From Ruminococcaceae bacterium UBA6842 (GTDB taxonomy: Bacteria > Bacillota > Clostridia > Oscillospirales > Acutalibacteraceae), in the NCBI GenBank assembly GCA_002451855.1, contig DKDS01000034.1, positions 1 to 9,673 of the forward strand: a DNA stretch of 9,673 nucleotides. Direction: 5' to 3'. The notes under the pieces were generated by a model. It did not search any database and was not told the DNA's origin. It was given only the letters and a program-made list of their open reading frames with translations. The stretch's first letter is position 1, and each line of letters starts with the position of its first letter. The position numbers and the translations under genes are program-made. Of the stretch, positions 1-6,813 are shown piece by piece.

Positions 1-1
1 T

Positions 2-2590
2 CTTTCGTTTTTTGAATCGAAAGGACATATGAGGCTTAAAAGCTTTTCGCTTGTGCCTAATAACGATAAGTCGCTGTTGCTTATAAATTCGGGTATGGCG
101 CCTATGAAAAAATACTTTACAGGTGAGGTAACTCCGCCTTCAAAGCGTGTTACTACCTGTCAGAAGTGTATCAGAACGCCCGACCTTGAGCGTGTGGGGC
201 ACACCGCCCGTCACGGAACCTATTTTGAAATGCTCGGAAATTTCTCCTTCGGCGATTACTTTAAGGAGCAGGCAATAGAATGGGCGTGGGAGTTTTTAAC
301 AAAGGTTCTTGAAATTCCGTCGGAGCTTCTGTGGCCGTCGGTTTATGAAGAGGACGACGAGGCGTACGCTATTTGGCGTGACAAAATAGGAGTGCCCGAA
401 AACCACATAGTAAGGCTCGGCAAGGAAGACAACTTCTGGGAACACGGCACAGGTCCCTGCGGTCCGTGCAGTGAGATATATTTCGACCGCGGTGAAAAAT
501 ACGGCTGCGGCAGTCCCGACTGTAAACCCGGATGCGACTGCGACCGCTATATGGAAATATGGAACAACGTTTTCTCCCAGTTCAACAATATGGGAGACGG
601 CACATATACGGAGCTTGAGCATAAGAATATCGACACGGGAATGGGTCTTGAACGCCTTGCCTGCGTAATGCAGGGCGTTGACAATATGTTCGAGGTCGAC
701 ACCATAAGAAACATACTTAATAAGGTGTGCGAAATGTCGCACAAGGAATACGGAAAGGACGAAAGCACGGATATTTCGATTCGCGCGATAACCGACCATA
801 TAAGGGCGTCCGTATTTATGATAAGCGACGGTATAATTCCGTCAAACGAGGGCAGAGGTTATGTTCTGCGCCGTATAATCCGCCGCGCGGCAAGGCACGG
901 AAAGCTTATAGGCATTGACCGTATGTTTTTGTGCGAGCTGTGCGATTCGGTCATAGCCGAAAACAAGGCGGGATACCCCGAGCTTGTTGAAAAAGAACAG
1001 CTTATCAAAAAGGTTATTTCAAATGAGGAAAGCAATTTCAATAAAACGATAGATCAGGGTCTTAATATGCTTAAGGACCTTACCCGTGAGGGCGGAGTTC
1101 TTTCAGGTGAGGACGCATTTAAGCTTTACGATACCTACGGATTTCCTCTTGACCTTACAAAGGATATTCTTGCCGAAAAGAATATGACGGTTGATGAGGA
1201 AAAGTTCCGTGAGCTTATGGAAAAACAGCGTCAGCTTGCCCGTTCCTCACGCAAATCGGCGGATGCCGAGAGCTGGAAGAGCGACGAAATAAGCTTTGAA
1301 AATATACCGTCTACCGTTTTTTGCGGATACACCGAAAACAGCTGTAACGCTAAAGTACTTGATATAGTTGTAGAGGGCGAGCATACCTCTTGCGCCGCAG
1401 ACGGCGTAAAGGCGGTTATAGTTCTTGACAAAACCCCGTTCTACGGCGAGGGCGGCGGTCAGGTAGGCGATACCGGCGTTATAACAGCCGAGGGTGCGGA
1501 ATTCTGCGTAACCGATACTAAGAAAACCGCCGGCGGCGTTTTCACCCACTTCGGAACGGTTAAAAAGGGAAGCTTTTCGGTTGACGACAGCGTCGTTGCT
1601 TCTATAAATACCGAACGCCGCAACGCGATAAGGCGCAACCATACGGCGGCTCACCTTTTACAGGCAGGCTTGCGCTCTGTTCTCGGCACTCATGTCGAGC
1701 AGGCGGGTCAGCTTGTAAATGAAAACGCCGTTAGGTTTGACTTTACGCATTTCTCCGCCCTTACTGCGGAAGAAACAGAAGCAGTTGAAAAATTTGTAAA
1801 CGATACGGTTCTTTCGGGAATTACGGTTGAAAATAATGAAATGCCGATTGCCGAGGCGAGAAAGCTCGGCGCTATGGCGCTGTTCGGTGAAAAGTACGGC
1901 GAGGTTGTACGGGTAGTAAGCGTTAAGGATAAGTCGGTAGAGCTTTGCGGCGGTACTCACATTGATAACACCGCAAAGATAGGCTTGTTTAAAATCATCT
2001 CCGAATCGAGCGTTGCGGCAGGCGTAAGGCGTATTGAAGCGGTTACGGGCTACGGCGTGTTAAAGCTTGCGGATGATTATAAGCGCTTGGCTTATGAAAC
2101 GGCTGAAATTCTTAAATGCTCCGCAGGCGATATCGCAAAGCGTGCTTTGCAAATAGGCAACGAGTTAAGAGAAACCAAAAAGCAACTTGAAAAAACCGAG
2201 GCAAAGCTTGCCGCGGGTAAGATAAATGAAATAATAAGCACCGCCCGTGATGTCGGCGGAATAAAGGTTCTTTCCGCAAGGCTTGACGGCACTCCGGCTG
2301 ACGAGCTTAAAAAGACTGCCGAGAGCATAAAGGCGGATTATCCCGATGTGATAGCGGTTTTGGCTGCGGTAAACGGAGATAAGCTCACCTTCTGTGCCGC
2401 CTGCGGTAAGGAAGCCGTTGCAAAGGGCGCCCATGCGGGCAATCTTGTAAGAGAGGTTGCGAAGGCGGCAGGCGGAAACGGCGGCGGAAAGCCCGATGTG
2501 GCAATGGCAGGCGGAAAGGATATAACAAAGGCCGATGCGGCTCTGCAAACTGTCGAGACTGTTGCCGCGGCTCAAATGGGAGTGAAATAA
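2..2590 (+). CDS. alaS: Alanine--tRNA ligase (AlaS), 5' end cut off by window
   Basis: Cytoplasmic class II synthetase that charges tRNA-Ala with alanine and hydrolyses mischarged Ser/Gly-tRNA-Ala. The ATG at 29 is not the start: the frame stays open to the window edge and reads LSFFESKGH just before it, the usual AlaS N-terminus, so perhaps 10-20 residues are missing. Visible in order: the catalytic core with class II motif 2 (EMLGNFSFGDYFK, about 229-270); a Cys-rich insert (GCGSPDCKPGCDCD, about 505-545) usual in Firmicutes AlaS; motif 3 (GRGYVLRRIIRRAARHG, about 852-902); the editing domain with metal ligands HTAAH (from 1640) and CGGTH (from 1946); a coiled coil (about 2160-2230); and the glycine-rich C-Ala/DHHA1 domain (GGNGGGKPD, about 2470-2505). 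At 862 visible residues it is near full length. Its stop directly abuts the next ATG, indicating an operon. Any upstream T-box leader lies outside the window. Confidence 0.97.
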   Translation, partial: LSFFESKGHMRLKSFSLVPNNDKSLLLINSGMAPMKKYFTGEVTPPSKRVTTCQKCIRTPDLERVGHTARHGTYFEMLGNFSFGDYFKEQAIEWAWEFLTKVLEIPSELLWPSVYEEDDEAYAIWRDKIGVPENHIVRLGKEDNFWEHGTGPCGPCSEIYFDRGEKYGCGSPDCKPGCDCDRYMEIWNNVFSQFNNMGDGTYTELEHKNIDTGMGLERLACVMQGVDNMFEVDTIRNILNKVCEMSHKEYGKDESTDISIRAITDHIRASVFMISDGIIPSNEGRGYVLRRIIRRAARHGKLIGIDRMFLCELCDSVIAENKAGYPELVEKEQLIKKVISNEESNFNKTIDQGLNMLKDLTREGGVLSGEDAFKLYDTYGFPLDLTKDILAEKNMTVDEEKFRELMEKQRQLARSSRKSADAESWKSDEISFENIPSTVFCGYTENSCNAKVLDIVVEGEHTSCAADGVKAVIVLDKTPFYGEGGGQVGDTGVITAEGAEFCVTDTKKTAGGVFTHFGTVKKGSFSVDDSVVASINTERRNAIRRNHTAAHLLQAGLRSVLGTHVEQAGQLVNENAVRFDFTHFSALTAEETEAVEKFVNDTVLSGITVENNEMPIAEARKLGAMALFGEKYGEVVRVVSVKDKSVELCGGTHIDNTAKIGLFKIISESSVAAGVRRIEAVTGYGVLKLADDYKRLAYETAEILKCSAGDIAKRALQIGNELRETKKQLEKTEAKLAAGKINEIISTARDVGGIKVLSARLDGTPADELKKTAESIKADYPDVIAVLAAVNGDKLTFCAACGKEAVAKGAHAGNLVREVAKAAGGNGGGKPDVAMAGGKDITKADAALQTVETVAAAQMGVK

Positions 2591-2932
2591 ATGGAAGATT
2601 GTTTGTTTTGCAAAATAGCGGCAGGGGAAATACCCAGTACTAAAATATACGAAAACGAATATGTTTACGCCTTCAAGGATATTGACCCGAAAGCTCCTTT
2701 TCACGCAATTATTATACCTAAAAAGCATATAGGCTCCGCCGATGAAATAAATTCCGAAAACAGCTCGGAAATAGCGCATATTTTCGAGGCGGTCGCCGAA
2801 ATCGCAAAGCAGGAAAACCTTGGCAACGGCTACCGTGTTGTAAACAACTGCGGCGAGGACGGCGGACAGACTGTTCATCACATACATTTTCATATGCTGG
2901 CGCGCCGCAATCTTGCTTGGCCGCCCGGCTGA
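2591..2932 (+). CDS. HIT family (HinT-like) purine nucleotide-binding hydrolase
   Basis: Small cytoplasmic histidine-triad protein of 113 residues, the normal HinT length. Family members hydrolyse nucleoside phosphoramidates and aminoacyl-AMP. Seen: the histidine triad H97-I-H99-F-H101-M-L, with H99 expected to be the catalytic nucleophile; N-terminal CLFCKI (C4, C7), often a zinc site together with downstream histidines; the IIPKKHI strand-helix segment (about 41-47); and the C-terminal WPPG typical of the HinT branch. The start follows the alaS stop with no gap, and GGGAG (2578-2582) inside the end of alaS provides a ribosome binding site 8 bases upstream, so translation is probably coupled. 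Pairing with alaS is suggestive because HinT can cleave aminoacyl-adenylates, but that functional link is inference. Confidence 0.95.
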   Translation: MEDCLFCKIAAGEIPSTKIYENEYVYAFKDIDPKAPFHAIIIPKKHIGSADEINSENSSEIAHIFEAVAEIAKQENLGNGYRVVNNCGEDGGQTVHHIHFHMLARRNLAWPPG

Positions 2933-2972
2933 TACATAATGCCTGCAAGAATAATTTAGGGAGAGAAAATTT

Positions 2973-3515
2973 ATGTCTGAATACTATACAATGAAAATTG
3001 CCGGTCTTGAAAGAAAGCTTGAAAAATTCCCCGTAAGCGACAAGCTTGACATAGCGGCGTTTATAATCTTCGGCGATGTGGAGCTTACAATAGCAGGCTG
3101 CCGCGAGCTTTTAAAAAAGCTTCCCGAGTTTGATGTTATTTTAACTCCCGAGGCTAAAAGCATACCGATAGCTTACGAAATGGCAAGACAGACAGGTAAG
3201 CCTTACATAATCGCCCGTAAGGGTATGAAGGTCTATATGCGCAATCCACTCGAGGTAAATGTCACCTCAATTACAACACAGCACGAACAGCACCTGTTTT
3301 TGGGCGAAAGCGAGACCGCAATGCTCAAAGGCAAAAGAGTGCTTATAATAGACGATGTTATAAGCACCGGCGAATCGCTTGCCGCGGTCCGCGAGCTTGT
3401 TAAGGAAGCGGGAGGAACGGAAGCCGCCGCCTGTGCGTTTTTGGCAGAGGGCGACGCCGCTGACAGAAAGGATATAATATTCCTTGAAAAGCTTCCGCTT
3501 TTCTTTAAGGATTGA
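2973..3515 (+). CDS. Phosphoribosyltransferase (adenine phosphoribosyltransferase-like)
   Basis: Type I phosphoribosyltransferase of 180 residues, expected to transfer ribose-5-phosphate from PRPP to a purine base in salvage. The PRPP-binding loop VLIIDDVISTGES (residues 123-135) is intact, with both acidic residues and the STG turn. Upstream, TPEAKSIPIAYEMARQTGKPYIIARK (59-83, described in two halves: the TPEAKSIP loop and the GKPYIIARK strand) and the SITTQ segment (99-103) match a group usually annotated as Apt in Clostridia and Fusobacteria. It lacks the typical N-terminal FPKPGI segment of E. coli-type Apt, so the substrate could be adenine or another base. The start is supported by AGGGAGAG (2958-2965) 7 bases upstream. 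It lies 40 bases after the HIT gene with no clear promoter or terminator between, so probably the same operon. Confidence 0.88.
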   Translation: MSEYYTMKIAGLERKLEKFPVSDKLDIAAFIIFGDVELTIAGCRELLKKLPEFDVILTPEAKSIPIAYEMARQTGKPYIIARKGMKVYMRNPLEVNVTSITTQHEQHLFLGESETAMLKGKRVLIIDDVISTGESLAAVRELVKEAGGTEAAACAFLAEGDAADRKDIIFLEKLPLFFKD

Positions 3516-3524
3516 TTACCGATT

Positions 3525-3668
3525 ATGAGACCTCTTAAAGAAAAAATCAGTATTACGATCGACAGCGATGTTTTGGAAAAAATACGCTACGAGGCCGAAA
3601 TGGATGACAGACCTTTATCGCAGTACATTAATATAATTCTGAAGAAACATCTTAAATCAAAGTCATAG
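3525..3668 (+). CDS. 47-residue ribbon-helix-helix (Arc/CopG-type) protein
   Basis: Short gene of 47 codons. The translation begins MRPLKEKISITIDSDVLEKI and continues RYEAEMDDRPLSQYINIIL, ending KKHLKSKS. This is a ribbon-helix-helix pattern: a beta strand KISITID (7-13) that would enter the DNA major groove as a dimer, helix A SDVLEKIRYEAEMD (14-27), a turn at DRP, and helix B LSQYINIILKKHL (31-43). It would be a small cytoplasmic DNA-binding protein or an antitoxin-like regulator, but no toxin gene is adjacent and the target is unknown. It starts 9 bases after the phosphoribosyltransferase stop, in the same frame, and just before a strong terminator, so it is the last gene of the alaS operon. 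The ribosome binding site is weak (AAGG 14 bases upstream). Fold and charge pattern argue that it is real. Confidence 0.75.
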   Translation: MRPLKEKISITIDSDVLEKIRYEAEMDDRPLSQYINIILKKHLKSKS

Positions 3669-3689
3669 CAGTGCCGTGTTTAGAGTTTT

Positions 3690-3718
3690 ACGGAGCCTTA
3701 TAGGCTCCGTATTTTTTT
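3690..3718 (+). terminator. Rho-independent terminator of the alaS operon
   Basis: ACGGAGCC (3690-3697) pairs perfectly with GGCTCCGT (3703-3710) across a 5-base TTATA loop, and is followed by A and seven T (3712-3718). It sits 21 bases after the ribbon-helix-helix stop, closing the upstream operon. There is no A-run before the stem, so it looks one-directional. Confidence 0.93.
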
Positions 3719-3719
3719 C

Positions 3720-3748
3720 TTGTAATCGGAGGCAATTTGCGTTATAAT
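3720..3748 (+). promoter_or_regulatory. Sigma-A-type promoter for the protease-scpAB operon
   Basis: TTGTAA (3720-3725, 4 of 6 to TTGACA) and a perfect TATAAT (3743-3748) are separated by exactly 17 bases. Transcription would start near 3755, giving a leader of about 20 bases before the GTG at 3775. The -35 box begins just after the T-run of the preceding terminator, so the two operons are separated by a compact terminator-promoter pair. Confidence 0.75.
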
Positions 3749-3774
3749 AACTATTAAGATTGGAGTGGTATACC

Positions 3775-4449
3775 GTGCTGAGTCAGCTAATATCCGGCAG
3801 CCTTAATATGGGCGGAGCGATAGTATATATTTTATCATCTCTGGTGGTAATTTTTTTAACACTGCCGGTTCATGAATTTGCGCACGGTTTTGCGGCGTCA
3901 AAGCTCGGCGACCCTACGCCCCGTTATCAGGGCAGGCTTACGCTTAACCCGTTTGCGCATATAGATTATTTGGGAGCCGCCTGTATTTTGCTTTTCGGCT
4001 TCGGTTGGGCAAAGCCTGTCGGTATTAACCCGAATAATTTTAAAAGACCTAAAGCCGATATGGCTTTAACCGCTCTCGCGGGACCGTTTTCAAACCTTAT
4101 TGTGGCGCTTATAGCCATGCTTTTGGCAAATACGGTCAGACTTTTTATTACCGCTTGGTCGGCGCTTCTTTATATACATCTCTTCCTTTTTTATATTGCG
4201 TATATAAATGTTTCGCTGGCGGTATTTAACCTTATTCCGATACCTCCGCTTGACGGCTCAAGACTGCTTTCCGCACTACTTCCGAATAAGCAGTATTATG
4301 CCCTTATGAGGTATGAGCGGTATATTTTTTGGGGACTTCTGGCACTTTTGTGGTTCGGCGTGCTTGATATTCCGCTTAATTTTCTTACCGGCAAGGTTAT
4401 GGATTTAATTAACACTCTGGCAGGTCTGCCGTTTATGCTTATAAAGTAA
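3775..4449 (+). CDS. Site-2-type membrane metalloprotease (peptidase M50 family)
   Basis: Multi-pass membrane zinc protease that would cleave substrates within the bilayer; the substrate is unknown. Numbered from GTG 3775 it has 224 residues, typical of the short M50/S2P-like group without a PDZ domain. Seen: an N-terminal membrane helix (about 15-32) running into the zinc motif HEFAH (H33, E34, H37); GWAKPVGINP (about 74-83), a conserved loop of this group; hydrophobic helices at about 95-113 and 118-145; and the third ligand motif NLIPIPPLDG (152-161, D160). A GTG start is chosen because GGAG (3762-3765) lies 9 bases upstream and just downstream of the predicted transcript start. An in-frame TTG at 3760 would add 5 residues but has no ribosome binding site at a usable distance. 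The stop overlaps the scpA start by one base (TAATG). Confidence 0.93.
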   Translation: MLSQLISGSLNMGGAIVYILSSLVVIFLTLPVHEFAHGFAASKLGDPTPRYQGRLTLNPFAHIDYLGAACILLFGFGWAKPVGINPNNFKRPKADMALTALAGPFSNLIVALIAMLLANTVRLFITAWSALLYIHLFLFYIAYINVSLAVFNLIPIPPLDGSRLLSALLPNKQYYALMRYERYIFWGLLALLWFGVLDIPLNFLTGKVMDLINTLAGLPFMLIK

Positions 4450-5168
4450 TGGAAAACAGTATATCATACAAAATCGAAGGCTTTGAAGGGCCGTTAGACC
4501 TTCTTTTGCAGCTGATTGCAAAAAACAAGCTTAATATATACGATATACCGCTTACATCCCTTGTCGACCAGTACCTTGAACAGATAGAGCTTTTTAAGGC
4601 GGAGGAAATGGAAATCGAGAGCGAGTTTCTCGAAATGGCGGCGAGACTTCTTTATATAAAAACCGTAAGTCTCTTGCCGAAGCATGAGGAAGCGGTAAGA
4701 CTTAAGGAAGAACTTACGGGTGAATTGCTTGAATATATGGTTTGTAAGCAGATTGCGGTGAAGCTTTCGGATATGCAGGGCGGTTTTGACAGATTTGTAA
4801 GACTTCCCGATGAACCCGAGCCGGACAAGACCTACGAGCTTATTCACCAAAAGGATGTAATGTATTTGTCATACCTTTCCGCAGTGGGCAGGGGACAGCG
4901 CAAGCTGCCGCCGTCTACCGCTCCTTTTACAAAAATAGTGGCAAAAAAAATTGTTGCCGTATCGACAAAAATAGTTTTTGTTATAAGGAATTTATGGACA
5001 GGGGGAAGCAAAAAGCTCGGCTCGCTTTATAAGACCGCGCACAGCCGTTCGGAGCTTGTGGCTACATTTCTTGCGGTGCTTGAGCTTTGCAAGGCGAACC
5101 GCATAAGGGTGGACGGAGATTCCGACGACGCACAGATAACACTGATCAAGGAGCATAAACGAAAATGA
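4449..5168 (+). CDS. scpA: Segregation and condensation protein A (ScpA, kleisin)
   Basis: Kleisin subunit of the SMC-ScpA-ScpB condensin, which bridges the two SMC heads and helps organise and separate the chromosome. The 239-residue length is normal. The N-terminus carries the family hallmark YKIEGFEGPLDLLLQLI (7-23), then NIYDIPLTSLVDQYL (29-43) and EFLEMAARLLYIKTVSLLP (59-77), the helices that contact the SMC neck. A variable middle is followed by the C-terminal winged-helix region (about 160-235) that would bind the other SMC head. It is translationally coupled to the protease (1-base overlap, weak ribosome binding site) and overlaps scpB by 4 bases (ATGA). A run of eight A at 4943-4950 is noted separately. 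Confidence 0.96.
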   Translation: MENSISYKIEGFEGPLDLLLQLIAKNKLNIYDIPLTSLVDQYLEQIELFKAEEMEIESEFLEMAARLLYIKTVSLLPKHEEAVRLKEELTGELLEYMVCKQIAVKLSDMQGGFDRFVRLPDEPEPDKTYELIHQKDVMYLSYLSAVGRGQRKLPPSTAPFTKIVAKKIVAVSTKIVFVIRNLWTGGSKKLGSLYKTAHSRSELVATFLAVLELCKANRIRVDGDSDDAQITLIKEHKRK

Positions 5169-5734
5169 CCGTTAAAGAGCTTATTCCCGCGTTTGAGGCA
5201 GTTCTTTTTTCAGCAGGCGAGCCGCTCGGTATAGAGCGCTTTTCGCAGGTCTTTGAAATCGAACCCGAGACCGTTACGGAAATTATGGCAAAGCTGGCGG
5301 AGAAACTTAACTCTGAAAACAGCGGTATACAGCTGCTCAGAATGGAAAATATGTACCAGCTTGCAACCAAAGAAAAATACGCGGAATATATAAAGAAAGC
5401 ATTTGATATTAAACGCAGGACACCGCTTTCGCCCGCGGCGCTTGAGGTGCTTGCGGTCGTTGCGTACAATCAGCCCGTTACAAAATCGTTTATTGAGCAG
5501 GTGCGCGGCGTTGATTGTTCGGGCGTTGTTACGACCCTTGTGGAAAAGGGACTTGTTGAGGAACGGGGGCGCTTGGAATTACCCGGCAGACCGCTCCTTT
5601 ACGGCACGACCAAGAACTTTCTGCGCTGTTTTTCAATGAGCGATTTGTCTGAGCTGCCGCCGCTCCCTAAAAACGAAAACGACCAAAGGGATGTAGCGGA
5701 GCAGCTTTCTATGGAGGAGGACTCCGAACAGTAG
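5165..5734 (+). CDS. scpB: Segregation and condensation protein B (ScpB)
   Basis: Dimeric winged-helix partner of ScpA in the SMC complex. At 189 residues it has the normal length. Seen: an N-terminal winged helix starting AFEAVLFSAGEPLGIERF (9-26), the LLRMENMYQLATKEKYAEYI segment (58-77) and the second winged helix RTPLSPAALEVLAVVAYNQPVTKSFIEQVRGVDC (about 85-118; key SPAALE, YNQP, RGVD), then VEERGRLELPGRPLLYGTT (131-149), which is highly conserved in ScpB. The C-terminus is acidic and probably disordered. The start overlaps the scpA stop as ATGA, with AAGGAG (5148-5153) 11 bases upstream. Confidence 0.96.
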   Translation: MTVKELIPAFEAVLFSAGEPLGIERFSQVFEIEPETVTEIMAKLAEKLNSENSGIQLLRMENMYQLATKEKYAEYIKKAFDIKRRTPLSPAALEVLAVVAYNQPVTKSFIEQVRGVDCSGVVTTLVEKGLVEERGRLELPGRPLLYGTTKNFLRCFSMSDLSELPPLPKNENDQRDVAEQLSMEEDSEQ

Positions 5735-5756
5735 TCGAGCCGATAGGAGGGTAAAT

Positions 5757-6350
5757 GTGATTGCCTTAATAATCATTGCGGCAGTAATTGTTTTGATAAT
5801 CGGACTGCTTTTTCTGCCTGTAAGCGCAAATTTAAGTTTTGAAGGCGATTTTTCGGTTAAAATAAAGCTGGCGGGTATAAAGCTTTATGATTCCGAAAAA
5901 AAATCCGCGGAAAAGCCAAAGGAAAAACCCGAAAAGAGCGAAGAAAAAAAGGAAAACACTTTTTCAAAGCTTAAAGACAGGTACGGCTTTTCGGGAGCCG
6001 TAAAGGAAATACTCGGCTTTGTAAAAGCAGTGCTCCGAAAGCTCAAAAAGCAACTGAAAAAGATAATGATACGGCGCCTTAAAATCGATATAAGGGTGGC
6101 CTCGCCTGACGCGGCGCAAACCGCCGTTGAATACGGAGCGGTATGCGCTTCGTTTTACCCGTTGTTAAGCTTTTTTGATAATGCGGCAAATGTAAAGATG
6201 AAGCAGATCAATGTAACGGCGGATTTCGAGTCGGGGAAGCCTGAATTTTCATTTTCGGCTCTTGTAAAGCTCAGAATAATAAATCTTCTTATTATGGCTT
6301 ACGGAGTCTTTTCGGAATACAATAAATTTAAAACGAGGAATGAATTATGA
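5757..6350 (+). CDS. DUF2953-type membrane-anchored protein (YtfI-like)
   Basis: Protein of 197 residues with no known catalytic motif. Seen: an N-terminal membrane segment (about 2-22, MIALIIIAAVIVLIIGLLF), a short beta-type stretch NLSFEGDFSVKIKLAGIKLY (25-44), a highly charged Lys/Glu linker (about 46-67), a basic helix region (about 90-108), and a C-terminal part ending in a moderately hydrophobic stretch (about 168-185). Layout and position next to ytfJ match DUF2953 proteins such as B. subtilis YtfI, which neighbours ytfJ; the family assignment is from pattern and context only. GTG is chosen as start because AGGAGG (5745-5750) lies 6 bases upstream; the ATG two bases earlier is followed at once by a stop. 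Its own stop overlaps ytfJ by 4 bases. Confidence 0.82.
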   Translation: MIALIIIAAVIVLIIGLLFLPVSANLSFEGDFSVKIKLAGIKLYDSEKKSAEKPKEKPEKSEEKKENTFSKLKDRYGFSGAVKEILGFVKAVLRKLKKQLKKIMIRRLKIDIRVASPDAAQTAVEYGAVCASFYPLLSFFDNAANVKMKQINVTADFESGKPEFSFSALVKLRIINLLIMAYGVFSEYNKFKTRNEL

Positions 6351-6727
6351 GCGAGAACAGCATTAAAAACATTATGGATGTTACTATGGACAAGCTCCGC
6401 GCTATGGTTGACGCCAATACCATTATCGGCGACCCGATAGTGGTTGACGGCGTTACTTTGATACCGGTGTCTAAAGTTTCCTTCGGTCTTGCGACGGGCG
6501 GCAGTGATTTTCCGAGTAAAACGCAGTCGGGGCTTTTCGGCGGAGGCGGCGGTGCCGGCGTAACGGTATCTCCCGTTGCGTTTATTGCGGTAAGCGACGG
6601 AAATGTGCGTATGATGCCGGTTTATAACGAGCTAAGCTCCTTTGATAAAGCGATGGCAATGGCACCAGATGTGCTTGAAAGAGCCAAAGAGCTGTTTAAA
6701 AAGGACAAAAATAAAGCTTCGCAGTAA
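6347..6727 (+). CDS. ytfJ: GerW family sporulation protein (YtfJ)
   Basis: Protein of 126 residues in the GerW/YtfJ family, linked to sporulation and, in Bacillus, to spore germination. Molecular function is unknown. Seen: an N-terminal helix with VTMDKLRAMVDANTIIGDPI (12-31), a beta region DGVTLIPVSKVSFGLATGG (34-52), a glycine-rich loop GLFGGGGGAGVTVSP (62-76), and AFIAVSDGNVRMMPV (78-92), all in the order usual for the family, with a charged C-terminus. GAGGAA (6335-6340) lies 6 bases before the ATG, and the start overlaps the upstream stop (ATGA). Its presence is the strongest sign here that the organism makes spores. Confidence 0.93.
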   Translation: MSENSIKNIMDVTMDKLRAMVDANTIIGDPIVVDGVTLIPVSKVSFGLATGGSDFPSKTQSGLFGGGGGAGVTVSPVAFIAVSDGNVRMMPVYNELSSFDKAMAMAPDVLERAKELFKKDKNKASQ

Positions 6728-6760
6728 TGCGGCGGGATTTAGCGGATTTGCCGCACAACC

Positions 6761-6792
6761 TTGTCATATAGCAGGCTTACTCTTAATAAAAT
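6761..6792 (+). promoter_or_regulatory. Possible weak internal promoter before the carboxypeptidase
   Basis: TTGTCA (6761-6766) is 5 of 6 to a -35 box. Possible -10 boxes are TAATAA (6784-6789, 17-base spacing, 3 of 6) or TAAAAT (6787-6792, 5 of 6, but 20-base spacing). It lies in the only sizeable gap (86 bases) of the operon. A sporulation sigma factor could also act here, but I cannot make out a clear box for one. Confidence 0.3.
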
Positions 6793-6796
6793 TAAG
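6782..6796. repeat. Short inverted repeat upstream of the carboxypeptidase
   Basis: CTTAAT (6782-6787), AAA, ATTAAG (6791-6796): a perfect 6-bp inverted repeat with a 3-base centre. It covers the candidate -10 box and ends 17 bases before the ATG. It could be an operator or a weak RNA hairpin near the ribosome binding site; the short AT-rich arms may equally be chance. Confidence 0.3.
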
Positions 6797-6813
6797 GGTA
6801 AGGTGGTGGCTCA

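Noticed and set aside
505..545. Cys-rich insert in AlaS, considered as a novel zinc site
   Set aside because: The same CxxxDCxPGCDCD pattern is usual in AlaS of Firmicutes, so it is not unusual here.
296..799. A 167-codon minus-strand open frame opposite the alaS catalytic core
   Set aside because: It overlaps a conserved part of alaS and has no recognisable domain or binding site before its start.
2165..2893. A 242-codon minus-strand open frame opposite alaS and the HIT gene
   Set aside because: It is fully antisense to two well-recognised genes, matches no family I know, and similar open frames recur opposite the GC-biased codons of this genome.
3690..3718. The palindrome after the ribbon-helix-helix gene considered as an operator for that protein
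   Set aside because: The GC-rich stem followed by seven T is explained fully as an intrinsic terminator.
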